Assembly (NCBI RefSeq): GCF_000742135.1
Contig: NZ_KN046818.1
Coordinates: 2,992,097 to 3,056,096 of the forward strand
Source of the DNA: Klebsiella pneumoniae
GTDB lineage: Bacteria > Pseudomonadota > Gammaproteobacteria > Enterobacterales > Enterobacteriaceae
Reading direction: 5' to 3'
DNA length: 64,000 bases
The notes beneath the pieces were generated by a model. That model was not told the DNA's origin, searched no databases, and was given only the letters and a program-made list of their open reading frames with translations. This document shows positions 38,878 to 48,418 of this stretch, piece after piece (positions within the stretch are counted from its first letter, which is position 1; each line of letters starts with the position of its first letter). The translations under genes were made by a program, and so were the position numbers.

Positions 38878-39330
38878 ATGACAACACCAGTAGCCAAAAC
38901 GTATGACTGGAAGCAAACGTTGCGCACACATGGTTTGCGGGCAACGCCATCCACCCTTGCTACACTGCAGTGCCTTGAACATGCCAGCCAGGCCATGAGC
39001 CATGACGATTTAACTCAGCAACTGGGCGAGCAGGCTCCCGATCGTGTGACCCTTTACCGAATACTGGAACGGCTAATGCAGGTCAGTATTGTCCAGCGTT
39101 ATACCGACTCGGCAAGAACTCAGCGTTTCGCTCTGACCCAACGGGCTGCCGTAGGACTTTTTGAATGCGATAACTGCCATCATGTTATTCCTATTGAGCA
39201 GGATCCAGCCCTGGAAGCGGCCATTGAACTGGTAAAATCACATCTCACTGGACATGGTATGACCGAACGGGAAATTACCCTTTCCAGTCATGGTATCTGT
39301 CCGGACTGTAATCGTACTATCACCAAATAA
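38878..39330 (+). CDS. Fur-family regulator, Zur-like
   Basis: 150-residue Fur-family repressor. Winged-helix part with LRATPSTLATLQCLE near residue 20 and the DNA-recognition helix APDRVTLYRILERL near 52-65. Metal sites: CDNCHH near 98-103 and CPDC near 142-145, the structural Cys4 site. A Zur-type role fits the surrounding zinc genes and Zur-like palindromes. It is distinct from the regulator at 45735. ATG at 38878 follows ggagggg. cysS follows on the same strand. Confidence 0.85.
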   Translation: MTTPVAKTYDWKQTLRTHGLRATPSTLATLQCLEHASQAMSHDDLTQQLGEQAPDRVTLYRILERLMQVSIVQRYTDSARTQRFALTQRAAVGLFECDNCHHVIPIEQDPALEAAIELVKSHLTGHGMTEREITLSSHGICPDCNRTITK

Positions 39331-39411
39331 TTTTTTTCTTATTCCGGACGACTGTTAATTAGCGCCAGGCGTGTTCGTGTGCTGCTATCTAAAAATAATG
39401 AGGTAAACGTA

Positions 39412-40794
39412 ATGATTAAACTAACAAACACGCTTGGTATGCAAAAGGAGCTATTAGTTCCGGTTAAAGAGAGCAAAATCGGCATGTATGTATGCGGCGT
39501 GACGGTTTATGACCTTTGCCATCTTGGGCACGCCAGAACCTTTGTAGCTTTTGATATGATTGTCCGCTATCTGCGTTTTCGCGGATACGATGTGACTTTC
39601 GTGCGTAACATTACTGATATAGATGATAAAATTATTCAGCGCGCCCGTGATACGGGAGAGGACTGGCGCAGCCTGACAGAGCGGATGGTGCATGAAATGC
39701 ACATTGATTTTGCAAAGTTAGGCATCCTGCCGCCAAACATCGAACCTCGTCCCACAGAGCACATCCCACAAATCATCAGTATGATCGAACGACTTCTGCA
39801 TCGACAATTTGCTTACATTGCAGAGAATGGTGACGTCATGTTCTCCACTGCATCGGCAAAAGGCTATGGAAAGCTTTCGGGACAGGATATTACCATGCTT
39901 CGTGCCGGGACCCGCATCGAAGTGAATGAGTATAAACGCGATCCGCTGGATTTTGTTCTCTGGAAGCGGGCAAAACCCGGCGAGCCCGTCTGGCCATCAC
40001 CCTGGGGTGAAGGGAGACCTGGCTGGCATATTGAATGTTCCGCAATGAACTGCCGTTACCTTGGTACCCATTTCGACATTCATGGCGGTGGTTCTGACCT
40101 GATATTTCCCCATCATGAAAATGAGATTGCCCAATCCACCTCCGCCAATGTTGGCCCTTACGTAAATTACTGGCTTCACACCGGCATGGTGACGGTGAAT
40201 AAAGAGAAGATGTCGAAATCGCTGAATAACTTTTTTACCCTGCGCGATATTCTGAATCGGTTCGATGCCCAGAGTGTGCGCTTCTTCCTGCTAAGCGCAC
40301 ATTATCGTAAGCCGCTGAATTATAGCGAGGAGAATATTCACCTCGCGCGCGCCTCGCTGACACGGCTCTACACCGCATGCCAGTTCGCTGACGGGTCTCG
40401 ATCTGAACAGCACGATGCATGGCGGGCCAGATTCTGTGAGGCAATGGATGATGATTTCAATACACCCCAGGCGCTTGCCATTTTATTTGAACTGACAAGA
40501 GAGATTAACAGGCTTTGCGGAACGAATGATGATGAAGCCGCAGCACTTGCCACCACGCTGAAAGACCTGGGGAATGTGCTGGGTTTGCTTGAACAATCAG
40601 CGGATGCCTTTTTGAAAAACCGCAGTGATCTTCATCCTGCAGAACTGCAACTTATTGAAAAGTTAATTCACCAGCGCAGTGAGGCACGACGTATGGGCAA
40701 ATGGGACAAGGCCGATCGTTTAAGAAATGAATTAGCGGAGCAAGGCATTGATCTTGAAGATGTCGGCGAAAATACCTCATGGCGTATCCGATAA
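39412..40794 (+). CDS. cysS: Cysteinyl-tRNA synthetase paralogue (CysRS2)
   Basis: Second cysteinyl-tRNA synthetase, 460 residues, class I. HIGH-type motif CHLGHAR near residue 36, KMSKS near 266 ([10 protein letters not shown]). The zinc ligands of the family remain (Cys in [10 protein letters not shown], Cys in HIECSAM, His and Glu in FPHHENE), so it still appears to need zinc. ATG at 39412 follows aatgaggtaaa and yields the family N-terminus. Lies after the Fur-family gene. Confidence 0.92.
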   Translation: MIKLTNTLGMQKELLVPVKESKIGMYVCGVTVYDLCHLGHARTFVAFDMIVRYLRFRGYDVTFVRNITDIDDKIIQRARDTGEDWRSLTERMVHEMHIDFAKLGILPPNIEPRPTEHIPQIISMIERLLHRQFAYIAENGDVMFSTASAKGYGKLSGQDITMLRAGTRIEVNEYKRDPLDFVLWKRAKPGEPVWPSPWGEGRPGWHIECSAMNCRYLGTHFDIHGGGSDLIFPHHENEIAQSTSANVGPYVNYWLHTGMVTVNKEKMSKSLNNFFTLRDILNRFDAQSVRFFLLSAHYRKPLNYSEENIHLARASLTRLYTACQFADGSRSEQHDAWRARFCEAMDDDFNTPQALAILFELTREINRLCGTNDDEAAALATTLKDLGNVLGLLEQSADAFLKNRSDLHPAELQLIEKLIHQRSEARRMGKWDKADRLRNELAEQGIDLEDVGENTSWRIR

Positions 40795-40831
40795 GTTGTC
40801 CCTCTGGATGTAAAAAATTTCAATATCAATT

Positions 40832-40844
40832 GTTATGTTATAAC
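40832..40844. promoter_or_regulatory. Zur-like operator of flavoprotein-FeoB operon
   Basis: gttatgttataac, identical to the operator at 17569, located 20 bases before the ATG of the flavoprotein gene. Confidence 0.72.
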
Positions 40845-40864
40845 GTAATGCAAAGGGTAATTTT

Positions 40865-41995
40865 ATGAACCAACCACGCGAAGTCGTTATTGTCGGTGCG
40901 GGTCCGGCCGGGGTGGGTATGGCGGCGCTTCTTCGTCGTAGTGCCATACAGGATATCCTGGTCGTTGACAGTCACGAAGTAGGTGCCTCCTTTATGCGCT
41001 GGCCGGAAGAAACCCGTTTTATTACTCCTTCTTTTTTTTCCAATCCGTTTGGACAACCAGACCTGAACTCTGTGACCCCTGACAGTTCATTGGCGCTTTT
41101 CTGCGGTGAAGAACATCCTGGGGGGAAAACTTATGCCAGTTACCTTAAGGTCGTACTGGATGAGTATCAGATACCCGTCATGGCTCCCGCCAGGATTGCA
41201 AAGGTTGCGTTGCTCAGTTCCGGTAATTTTATACTGACAACAGAAGCAGGAGAGAAGCTGGAAACACGCTCTTTAATATGGGCTACAGGCGAATTCCAGT
41301 TCCCGGACCGGCTGATTTTTCCTGGGGCAGATATTTGTTGCCATTACGGTGATGTGACCAGCTGGAAGGATTTCAGGAAAGGTGAATACATTGTTATAGG
41401 CGGCTATGAAAGCGCGGTGGATGCCGCTGTAAACCTGCTGGAAAATGGCTCATCGGTAAAAATGTTAACCCGCTCAGCCCCCTGGTCAGCTAACCACATC
41501 AGCGATCCCAGTCTGTCGCTTTCCCCTTATACCCGTGAGCGTTTGAACAGAGTGATGAATCACCGTCTTTTCGAAATTTATGAAGATGCGGATGTCTGTG
41601 AAGTAATCAGAATGCCCGGCCCGGGAAGTTCGTACAAAGTCCATACCACAAACGGACGCGCCTGGGCTACTGACGAGGTGCCTGTGCTTGCTACCGGCTT
41701 CCAGTGTGGCGGGGGAGCAAGGCAACTGGCTGCTTTTTTTGAATGGAATGATGATGGCTATCCGGTCTTAACGGACGAAGACTGTTCAACCTTGTTTCCC
41801 GGTTTGTACCTTGTCGGCCCTCATGTGCGGCATGCCGGTAATATTTATTGCTTTATCTATAAGTTCCGTCAGCGCTTTCCCGTCGTGGCAGAAAGTATCA
41901 CGCGTCATCTGGGCCTGTCCTCTGAAGGAGTACGGGACTGGTGGGTTCTGCCTTCAGAGCCTGACTGCTGTGCCGATGAGGACTGTGCGTGCTGA
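40865..41995 (+). CDS. FAD/NAD(P)-dependent oxidoreductase with Cys-rich tail
   Basis: 376-residue two-dinucleotide flavoprotein, thioredoxin-reductase or monooxygenase-like. FAD motif VVIVGAGPAGVGMAALL at residues 8-24, second nucleotide motif YIVIGGYESAVDAA near 178-191, and VLATGF near 277. The C-terminus ends CCADEDCAC: four Cys in nine residues, likely a metal- or thiol-transfer tail. It begins 20 bases after a Zur-like operator and its end is followed closely by the FeoB-like gene. Substrate unknown; a role in metal release or reduction for the transporter is inferred. Confidence 0.8.
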   Translation: MNQPREVVIVGAGPAGVGMAALLRRSAIQDILVVDSHEVGASFMRWPEETRFITPSFFSNPFGQPDLNSVTPDSSLALFCGEEHPGGKTYASYLKVVLDEYQIPVMAPARIAKVALLSSGNFILTTEAGEKLETRSLIWATGEFQFPDRLIFPGADICCHYGDVTSWKDFRKGEYIVIGGYESAVDAAVNLLENGSSVKMLTRSAPWSANHISDPSLSLSPYTRERLNRVMNHRLFEIYEDADVCEVIRMPGPGSSYKVHTTNGRAWATDEVPVLATGFQCGGGARQLAAFFEWNDDGYPVLTDEDCSTLFPGLYLVGPHVRHAGNIYCFIYKFRQRFPVVAESITRHLGLSSEGVRDWWVLPSEPDCCADEDCAC

Positions 41996-42006
41996 GGTCC
42001 GTGTTT

Positions 42007-43656
42007 ATGCAATCATTCGTTTTAATGGGATTAGAAAGTGCAGGAAAATCTACCCTGTTTAATATCCTGACGGAAAGTGCTGCCAGTGATGAGCGTAATT
42101 TCAGGGGATCGACCGTTGTATGTCGGGAAGGTCTCATTAATGATGCAGGGATCTGCCTGGTTGATACGCCAGGCATACGTTTTCAGAGCGACAGTGAAAC
42201 CACAAAACTCGCCCTTGATGCGCTAAATCAGCATGATGGCATTCTGGTGGTTCTGCGGGCCACGCACGCTCAGCAGGAGTGGCAAACGCTCTGTCACCTC
42301 ATACCGCCACAGGCAAAACACGTTGTTATACTCCTGACCTTTGCTGATAAGATCAGAAAGGGCCTTCTGGAAGTGACTGAATACCTGAGTGAAACATCAG
42401 GCGCGCCGGTACTGGCAGTCAATGCCCGGGAAGCTGGCAGCAATGTTCGCCAGGGAATAGTGCAGTTGCTGTTGCAGGATAAACCTGCACCCTCCGCTGT
42501 CTCTTTACCCCGTCAAAAGATACCGGTAATTAATCTGCTGGCTGAATTTCCTCAACAAACGATATTTGAACATCGTTGGTGTGGAAAAGTTGCTGCAATA
42601 GTATGCCTTTTCCTGCTGTTTGCCGTTCCGGTATGGGGGGCATGGCTGCTGTCAGATTTTATTCAGCCTGTCATTGACAGTGCGGTTATTCAGCCGCTTA
42701 AGAATATAACGACGAGCTGGCCCGACGTTCTGAAGACACTATTTGTCGGCAATTACGGTCTTTTTAGTCTGGGACTTTATTCGTTTGTATGGGCATTTCC
42801 TGTGGTGGTACTGATAGGGTTGTCTCTTTCGCTGACTGACGACAGTGGACTTAAGGAAAGAATTACAGCGACGCTGGATCCCTGGTTGAGAAAACTCGGC
42901 CTCAGCGGTCAGGACCTTATTCCTGTATTAAGCAGTTTCGGCTGTAATGTCGTGGCGGTTTTTCAGAGCCGTTCGTGTTCGCGATGCACCCGGCATGCTT
43001 GTATAAGTATGATTAGCTTTGGGGCCGCTTGCAGCTATCAGACGGGGGCGACGCTTTCTCTTTTTAATGCCGCCCATCAACCATGGCTCTTTATCCCCTA
43101 TCTCAGTCTGCTGTTTTTCACAGGCGCAATACATACGCGCCTCTGGAACGGGTCGTTGAAGCCTGGCCAAAACCAGCGTCTGACAGAGCTCACCTGGCTA
43201 CAATGGCCACGCTGGCGAAATGTGACATGGATGCTGAAAAATATCCTCCGTCAGTTCATTACGCAAGCCATGCCGTTATTCCTGATTATCTGTATTGTTG
43301 CGGGGATGCTTGATTACGCAGGGATCACTCGCTGGCTGAGTGAAACGACGGCACCTTTACTTCATCTTTTTAAACTGCCAGCAGAACTGATGCCCGGGAT
43401 CATTTTTTCACTGCTAAGGAAAGATGGTTTGATGGTACTCAATCAGGATGGCGGCAGCTTAATACAGTCTCTCAGCACATCTCAGTTACTGCTACTTGTC
43501 TGGCTCGCCTCTACGTTGATGGCCTGCCTTGTCACGGTATTTACCATCGCCCGGGAAATAAACTGGCGGTTTGCAGCAGCAGTGGCGGGAAAACAGGTAT
43601 TAAGTTCTCTGGTGGTGGCTCTGGTGATATCCCAGTTATTTATTCATGAGGCATAA
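42007..43656 (+). CDS. Divergent FeoB-like GTPase/transporter
   Basis: 549 residues: N-terminal G domain and a membrane domain, shorter than FeoB (about 770). G1 is GLESAGKST at residues 8-16 and G3 is VDTPG near 50; G4, normally NxxD, reads TFAD near 107, so GTP specificity may differ. The first Gate motif is SFGCNVVAVFQSRSCSR (FeoB has GCNVPA) and is followed by an unusual Cys cluster (SCSRCTRHAC). The second Gate resembles MACLVTVFTIAREINW. Placed after a Zur-like operator and zinc-linked neighbours, it is a candidate zinc (rather than ferrous iron) importer, by inference. Confidence 0.75.
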   Translation: MQSFVLMGLESAGKSTLFNILTESAASDERNFRGSTVVCREGLINDAGICLVDTPGIRFQSDSETTKLALDALNQHDGILVVLRATHAQQEWQTLCHLIPPQAKHVVILLTFADKIRKGLLEVTEYLSETSGAPVLAVNAREAGSNVRQGIVQLLLQDKPAPSAVSLPRQKIPVINLLAEFPQQTIFEHRWCGKVAAIVCLFLLFAVPVWGAWLLSDFIQPVIDSAVIQPLKNITTSWPDVLKTLFVGNYGLFSLGLYSFVWAFPVVVLIGLSLSLTDDSGLKERITATLDPWLRKLGLSGQDLIPVLSSFGCNVVAVFQSRSCSRCTRHACISMISFGAACSYQTGATLSLFNAAHQPWLFIPYLSLLFFTGAIHTRLWNGSLKPGQNQRLTELTWLQWPRWRNVTWMLKNILRQFITQAMPLFLIICIVAGMLDYAGITRWLSETTAPLLHLFKLPAELMPGIIFSLLRKDGLMVLNQDGGSLIQSLSTSQLLLLVWLASTLMACLVTVFTIAREINWRFAAAVAGKQVLSSLVVALVISQLFIHEA

Positions 43657-43658
43657 GT

Positions 43659-43865
43659 ATGATCCCCAAGACTTACCAGCAATGGTACCGGTGCATCACA
43701 GAAGAATGTGGAATTCCCCTGACGCAGGCATTTATTGCATCCCGTCTGGCAGTCCTTGAGTCCCAAGATCATCAGGAAACCAGACGTTTTGTCTCGCTAT
43801 ATGGGCAACAACATCTGAATAGTGTTGTACAGTGGTTCAAAAAAGCTGGGGAAGAATTGTTGTAA
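43659..43865 (+). CDS. Small conserved-context protein after FeoB-like gene
   Basis: 68-residue soluble protein, starting two bases after the FeoB-like stop, so translationally coupled. No family recognised. It occupies the place of FeoC in feo operons, but it has no Cys cluster like FeoC. Basic and acidic residues alternate with two predicted helices. Probably an accessory factor of the transporter, by position only. Confidence 0.6.
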   Translation: MIPKTYQQWYRCITEECGIPLTQAFIASRLAVLESQDHQETRRFVSLYGQQHLNSVVQWFKKAGEELL

Positions 43866-43889
43866 ATCTGCCCCCTTTTCGCTTTCATA

Positions 43890-43920
43890 CGAAGGCACCC
43901 GACAAATGCGGGTGCCTTCG
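43890..43920. terminator. Bidirectional hairpin between convergent operons
   Basis: Perfect long stem cgaaggcacccg/cgggtgccttcg around acaaatg, between the small protein gene (plus) and the COG0523 gene (minus). T tracts are weak on both sides. Confidence 0.6.
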
Positions 43921-43922
43921 AT

Positions 43923-45146
43923 TCATTCTTCGAACCAGGGCTCAACAGGATCGGAATAATGCCGCCACTTTTGAGGCCCTTCTGCCATTTCTGCATCCGT
44001 TAACAGGGCGGAATCCAGTCTGTTGCGCAGTTCTGATTCATTCATATCCATTCCAATAAAAACGAGTTCCTGACGGGCATCACCAATGCCATCTATCCAG
44101 TTAGACATGATGAACTTCAGTGACTCAGCATCCTCTGGCCAACGTCCTTTCGGCACACTAGCCCACCACATGCCCCCCAGCCCCTGGCGCGCAATGCCAC
44201 CTGCCTGCGACCATGAACCTGCGAATTCCGGACGGCTGGCCAGCCAGAAGTAACCTTTTGATCTGACGACTCCATCCAGCTCATTTTCCATCACCTGCCA
44301 GAAACGGGTCGGATGAAAAGGCCGGCGGGCGCGAAAGACAAAGCTGGTGATCCCATATTCTTCTGTCTCCGGCGTATGTTCGCCCCGGAGTTCTTTAAGC
44401 CAGCCGGGTGCCTGAGCGGCCTGCTCGAAATCAAACAGCCCGGTATTAAGTATGTTGCCCAGCGGAACCTGTCCAAACTGTGAAACAACGATTCTGGCCC
44501 GTGGATTAAGCGAACGTAAAATCGCCATCAGTTTTTCTTTTTGCGCTTCACTGATAAGGTCAACTTTATTAAGGACCAGTACATCACAGAATTCAATCTG
44601 ATCGATCAGCAAGTCAACAACGCTCCTTTCATCACCTTCACCTAACGATTCTCCGCGTGACTGAATGCTGTCTTCCGAACCGTAGTCTTTCAGAAAATTG
44701 TACGCATCCACCACAGTGACCATGGTGTCAAGGCGGGCCACCGTCGAAAGGCTTTCACCGTCATCGCCCGCAAAGGTAAATGTTTCAGCAACAGGCAGAG
44801 GCTCAGATATACCGGTGGACTCAATGACAAGCTGATCAAAACGCCCTTCTTTTGCAAGACGATTAACTTCGAGAAGAAGATCTTCGCGCAATGTGCAGCA
44901 AATGCAACCGTTGCTCATTTCTACCAGTTTTTCATCAGTCCGGGAGAGTTCTGCACCACCTTCCCTCACAAGGGCAGCATCAATATTCACCTCAGACATA
45001 TCATTAACAATGACAGCAACACGACGGCCTTCCCGGTTGTTCAGAATATGGTTAAGCAGTGTCGTTTTCCCTGCTCCCAAAAATCCCGAAAGTACGGTAA
45101 CCGGCAGGCGTTTATCGCCATGAAAATTTGCACTGACTTCGGACAT
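43923..45146 (-). CDS. COG0523 zinc metallochaperone GTPase (CxCC form)
   Basis: 407-residue G3E GTPase of COG0523. Walker [10 protein letters not shown] near residue 21, [11 protein letters not shown] near 47, the metal-binding GCICCTL near 80-86, NKVD near 192 (LVLNKVDL), and a C-terminal CobW_C-like domain with RPFHPTRFW. This form is associated with handing zinc to essential enzymes in starvation. It follows hisI by 36 bases, in the same operon, under the operator at 45605. Confidence 0.9.
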   Translation of the reverse strand: MSEVSANFHGDKRLPVTVLSGFLGAGKTTLLNHILNNREGRRVAVIVNDMSEVNIDAALVREGGAELSRTDEKLVEMSNGCICCTLREDLLLEVNRLAKEGRFDQLVIESTGISEPLPVAETFTFAGDDGESLSTVARLDTMVTVVDAYNFLKDYGSEDSIQSRGESLGEGDERSVVDLLIDQIEFCDVLVLNKVDLISEAQKEKLMAILRSLNPRARIVVSQFGQVPLGNILNTGLFDFEQAAQAPGWLKELRGEHTPETEEYGITSFVFRARRPFHPTRFWQVMENELDGVVRSKGYFWLASRPEFAGSWSQAGGIARQGLGGMWWASVPKGRWPEDAESLKFIMSNWIDGIGDARQELVFIGMDMNESELRNRLDSALLTDAEMAEGPQKWRHYSDPVEPWFEE

Positions 45147-45182
45147 TGCCTTACATCTCCTCAGATATTCGTTGTGTTCGGA

Positions 45183-45584
45183 TTAACCAGGATCGTTGAG
45201 CACGGTTAGCTCATCGCCTTTAATGGCGTTGTAAAAACAACTCCGCCGACCTGTGTGGCAGGCTCCACCTTTTTGATCCACAAGCAGTAGTACCGCATCT
45301 CCGTCACAATCCAGACGGATATCATGTACTTGCTGAACGCAGCCGGAGGTCTCACCTTTTCGCCAAAGGCATGATCGGGATCGCGACCAATAACAGGCTC
45401 TGCCAGTCAATAAGGTTTCATCAAGAGCCTGTTGATTCATCCAGGCAAGCATCAACACCTCTCCAGTGTCATATTGCTGTGCAATCGCAGCGATCAATCC
45501 ATGAGAATCCCAGGGTATTGATGCCAGGATATCTTCAAGTTTAAAAACTGCACCTGCATGGGCTTTTTCCAGTAAGAGAAACAT
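45183..45584 (-). CDS. hisI: Phosphoribosyl-AMP cyclohydrolase paralogue (HisI2)
   Basis: Third step of histidine synthesis, opening the adenine ring of PR-AMP; a stand-alone HisI, not the HisIE fusion of enterobacterial his operons. 133 residues. Metal motifs are DCDGDAV near residue 93 and GGACHTGRRSCF near 107-118, with all three Cys ligands kept. ATG at 45584 follows gaggt. The Zur-like operator is 21 bases upstream. Standalone duplicates of this kind are typical of zinc regulons. Confidence 0.9.
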   Translation of the reverse strand: MFLLLEKAHAGAVFKLEDILASIPWDSHGLIAAIAQQYDTGEVLMLAWMNQQALDETLLTGRACYWSRSRSCLWRKGETSGCVQQVHDIRLDCDGDAVLLLVDQKGGACHTGRRSCFYNAIKGDELTVLNDPG

Positions 45585-45604
45585 TGGCACCTCACTTATC
45601 ATGT

Positions 45605-45617
45605 GTTATGATATAAC
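45605..45617. promoter_or_regulatory. Zur-like operator of hisI operon
   Basis: gttatgatataac, GTTAT/ATAAC arms around GAT, 21 bases upstream of the hisI start on the minus strand and 118 bases upstream of the plus-strand Fur-family gene; it may control both. Confidence 0.68.
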
Positions 45618-45734
45618 GTAACAATAAAATTTGCCAGTTCTTCTTTCCTTACATGGCACGATCAAAACATCAGTAGATTTCCATCGTTTCAGGACAAGAA
45701 AAGATAACATCGCTTGAAAATTACAGGAGGCCCG

Positions 45735-46217
45735 GTGAGTAATAGCCCATATTCTCTAAGTACAAGGGACACTGCATTATCGTCTACGGATTGTTCCGGG
45801 CGGAGAGAGCTGATTGAGAGTAAGAAAATACGAATCACACCGCTCCGGGAGAGAGTTTATAATTTCGTCAGTCATGCTAAAGAAAAAGGCATTAGCGCAT
45901 ACCAGATACTGGAATTAATGAAGAAATATAATCCGAATGCAAAACCGGCTACGGTTTATCGTTCTCTGAATTATTTGCAACAGGCAGGGATTATCGTAAA
46001 AATAGAATGCTGTAGCAAATTTATCAAAAAAAATAATTTATCCTCTGATGTTGTGACTATTTTTTTGATTTGCTCAAACTGCGGAACAATAATCCAACAT
46101 ACTGACCACCTCATTCACACTTACATTGAGAAAAAAGCAATAGATTATGGTTGTGCTGTACAAAAAAAAGATATTGAAGTTAAAGTAATTTGCCCTGATT
46201 GTCGAGGAAAGGGTTAA
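45735..46217 (+). CDS. Second Fur-family regulator
   Basis: 160-residue Fur-family protein different from the one at 38878. The winged helix has RITPLRERVYNFV near residue 32 and the recognition helix KPATVYRSLNYLQQ near 72-85. Metal sites: CSNCGT near 115 and CPDCRG near 154. The start is probably GTG at 45735, five bases after aggagg; a TTG at 45714 would place the Shine-Dalgarno inside the gene. Low-GC composition compared with the first regulator. Probably a second zinc-responsive or divergent repressor; its target sites are not identified. Confidence 0.8.
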   Translation: MSNSPYSLSTRDTALSSTDCSGRRELIESKKIRITPLRERVYNFVSHAKEKGISAYQILELMKKYNPNAKPATVYRSLNYLQQAGIIVKIECCSKFIKKNNLSSDVVTIFLICSNCGTIIQHTDHLIHTYIEKKAIDYGCAVQKKDIEVKVICPDCRGKG

Positions 46218-46421
46218 ATCACCAATACGAATAATCATTGAAATCGAGTCAGGCGATAAATAAATTTAAAATATCTAAAAGCCATCACACTATTACCTGA
46301 CTCTATAATAAATATAACCGTCAACAAGGATTGTCGGTTGCTTTCATAATTGGCGTCAACAACCTCAACCTTCAGAATGAATAAAAGACATCAGAGCCTT
46401 ATTTTTCTGTCTTATATGTGC

Positions 46422-47441
46422 TTAACAGGCCGTATTTCTGGACGAATTTCGTGCGAGTAACATGATAATAAACAACCCTCCAATGCCCGCCGTAATAATG
46501 CCAATTGGTAGTTCCTGCGGTGCCAGTATCGTCCGGCTGACTATATCGCCGCCACACAGTAATATTGCACCCCAGACGCCACACAAAGGTAACAACAACA
46601 GATGCTTAACGCCTGCAAAATGCCGACACAGATGAGGCACCATTAAGCCAACAAATCCAATCACGCCGGTTAATGCCACCATCAACGATGTTGCCAGTGC
46701 GCAACAAAGAAAAATCTCGATGCGCAGACGACTCACGTTAATCCCCAGCGACAACGCTGTCTGTTCTCCTGCCAGCACACCATCCAGAGAGCGCCACCGT
46801 AACAGGACAAAAGCAAACAGCAACACCAGGCTGAACACTGCGAAAGGCAAATTATTCCAGGTGGCTAATCCCAGACCACCCAGTGACCAGAACAGCACAG
46901 AGCTGGCAGCTCGCTGATCGCCCGAAAAAATGAAATAACTGGTCAGCGCCCCGAACAAAAAAGAGATGGCAAGACCGCAGAGAATTAGATGCTCAGCTCC
47001 GCGTTGCTTTTTAAAATGAAACAACAGCATTACTGCTATGGCGGAACACACACCACCAACAAACGCCGATACGGGGAGCGTTAATACACCAAGTCGATCA
47101 CCAAAACGGGTGATCACCAGCACCGCCCCCGCTGACGCGCCGGAGGATAGCCCGAACAAAAAAGGATCGGCCAGATCGTTACGGGTGGTAGTTTGTAACA
47201 ACGCCCCTACCATTGCCAGTCCCGCCCCTGTCAGCACAGAGAGCAACATCCTCGGTACGCGTAAATCCGTCACAATTCTGCTGACCATGGCAGATACCGG
47301 CTCATCCACCAGCTTCAGTGCTCCCAGCACCTGCATTAGCGACAGTGAGACTGTCCCTCTGGTAATACTGAATAACATCAACCCAATCAGCACTACCATG
47401 GCTCCCCACATCGCCCAGTGATAACGGTACGACATGAGCAT
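46422..47441 (-). CDS. FecCD/BtuC-type ABC permease
   Basis: 339-residue permease with about ten transmembrane helices, of the iron-siderophore, heme or B12 importer class. Family segments GALLQTTTRNDLADPFLFGLS (first 20 residues shown from GALLQ) are near residue 60 and VGFVGLMVPHLCRHFAG near 265. ATG at 47441 shares one base with the stop of the binding-protein gene. Intact, but its partners are damaged, so the importer is probably dead. Confidence 0.85.
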   Translation of the reverse strand: MLMSYRYHWAMWGAMVVLIGLMLFSITRGTVSLSLMQVLGALKLVDEPVSAMVSRIVTDLRVPRMLLSVLTGAGLAMVGALLQTTTRNDLADPFLFGLSSGASAGAVLVITRFGDRLGVLTLPVSAFVGGVCSAIAVMLLFHFKKQRGAEHLILCGLAISFLFGALTSYFIFSGDQRAASSVLFWSLGGLGLATWNNLPFAVFSLVLLFAFVLLRWRSLDGVLAGEQTALSLGINVSRLRIEIFLCCALATSLMVALTGVIGFVGLMVPHLCRHFAGVKHLLLLPLCGVWGAILLCGGDIVSRTILAPQELPIGIITAGIGGLFIIMLLARNSSRNTAC

Positions 47442-48400
47442 CACTTCGCCGTTGACGGGTACATCGCCCGCGCGAGTTTTTCCACCGCATCAACGTTGGC
47501 AGGCCCCGGTGTCAGTTCAGCATATTGTAATTTCAGGTATCGATGATGCTGAACAGCCGGAGTCAGTTTCATTAACGGATGATTCTCAAGAAAATGACGC
47601 AGTGCATCCGCACCGCTGCCCGTCTGCTAATCCAACAAAATAATGAAGTCCGGCTCAGTAGCGGCCACGCTTTCCCAGGAAGTCGTTCCCCAACTGGTAT
47701 CCACCGCCTCCATTACATTTTTACCACCAGCCGCCTCAATTATGGCCGTAGGCATCGCATATTTACCACTGGTAAACGGTTTATCCTCGCCTGAGTCGTA
47801 GACGAACACCTTTAAAGGACGGGTACCTGCCGCTGGCTTCGGCAGTTCATTCAACCTCTTTTTCCAGCCGCTGACCAGGGACTGTGCGTCATTGCGCTTG
47901 CCAAAAATCTTACCCAGCGTGAGGACATCGTTATACAGCAGATCCATGGTGGCTTTATTTTTGTGCGCTGTGGTGAACACACAGCTTTCACTCAGAACAA
48001 AAGTCTTGATGCCATATTTGCTTAGCGTATCCGGCGTCACTTCGCCACCCACCTTCATCCCATAGTTCCAGCCAGCGAAAAAGAAATCAGGTTCGGCTGC
48101 CAGCAATGTTTCCAGAGTGGGATATTTGGGTGCCAGTTCTGGGATCGAGCCCATCGCCTTTTTAAATTCCGGCGTCATTTTGTACCAGCCACTAATACCA
48201 GTCAGCCCAACAATACGATCCTGTAAATGCAGTGCAAACGCCATTTCTAACATATTAAGGTCGTTGATAACAGCCCTTTTCGGCGGACCGGCGAATGTGA
48301 CAGGAGTCCCACAACTTTCAATAGTAACAGGAAAATCAGCAGCACTGGCTACTGAGGCAGACAGTACCGCCAGCAGGGATATAAACAATTTTTTCATCAC
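47441..48400 (-). pseudogene. FecB-type binding protein with in-frame stop
   Basis: Periplasmic substrate-binding protein of an iron-complex ABC importer. Signal peptide MMKKLFISLLAVLSASVASA. The reading frame meets a TAG at 47627-47629 after ATEPDFIILLD, but continues in the same frame (QTGSGADALRHFLENHP...) for about 60 more residues to a TGA at 47441 that overlaps the permease start. So a single nonsense codon truncates the protein near residue 257. Substrate not determined. Confidence 0.85.
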
Positions 48401-48418
48401 TGACTCTCAGAAAGTAAT

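Noticed and set aside
28072..40794. Idea that ThrS and CysS paralogues are zinc-free versions
   Set aside because: The zinc-ligand Cys and His residues of both families are kept.
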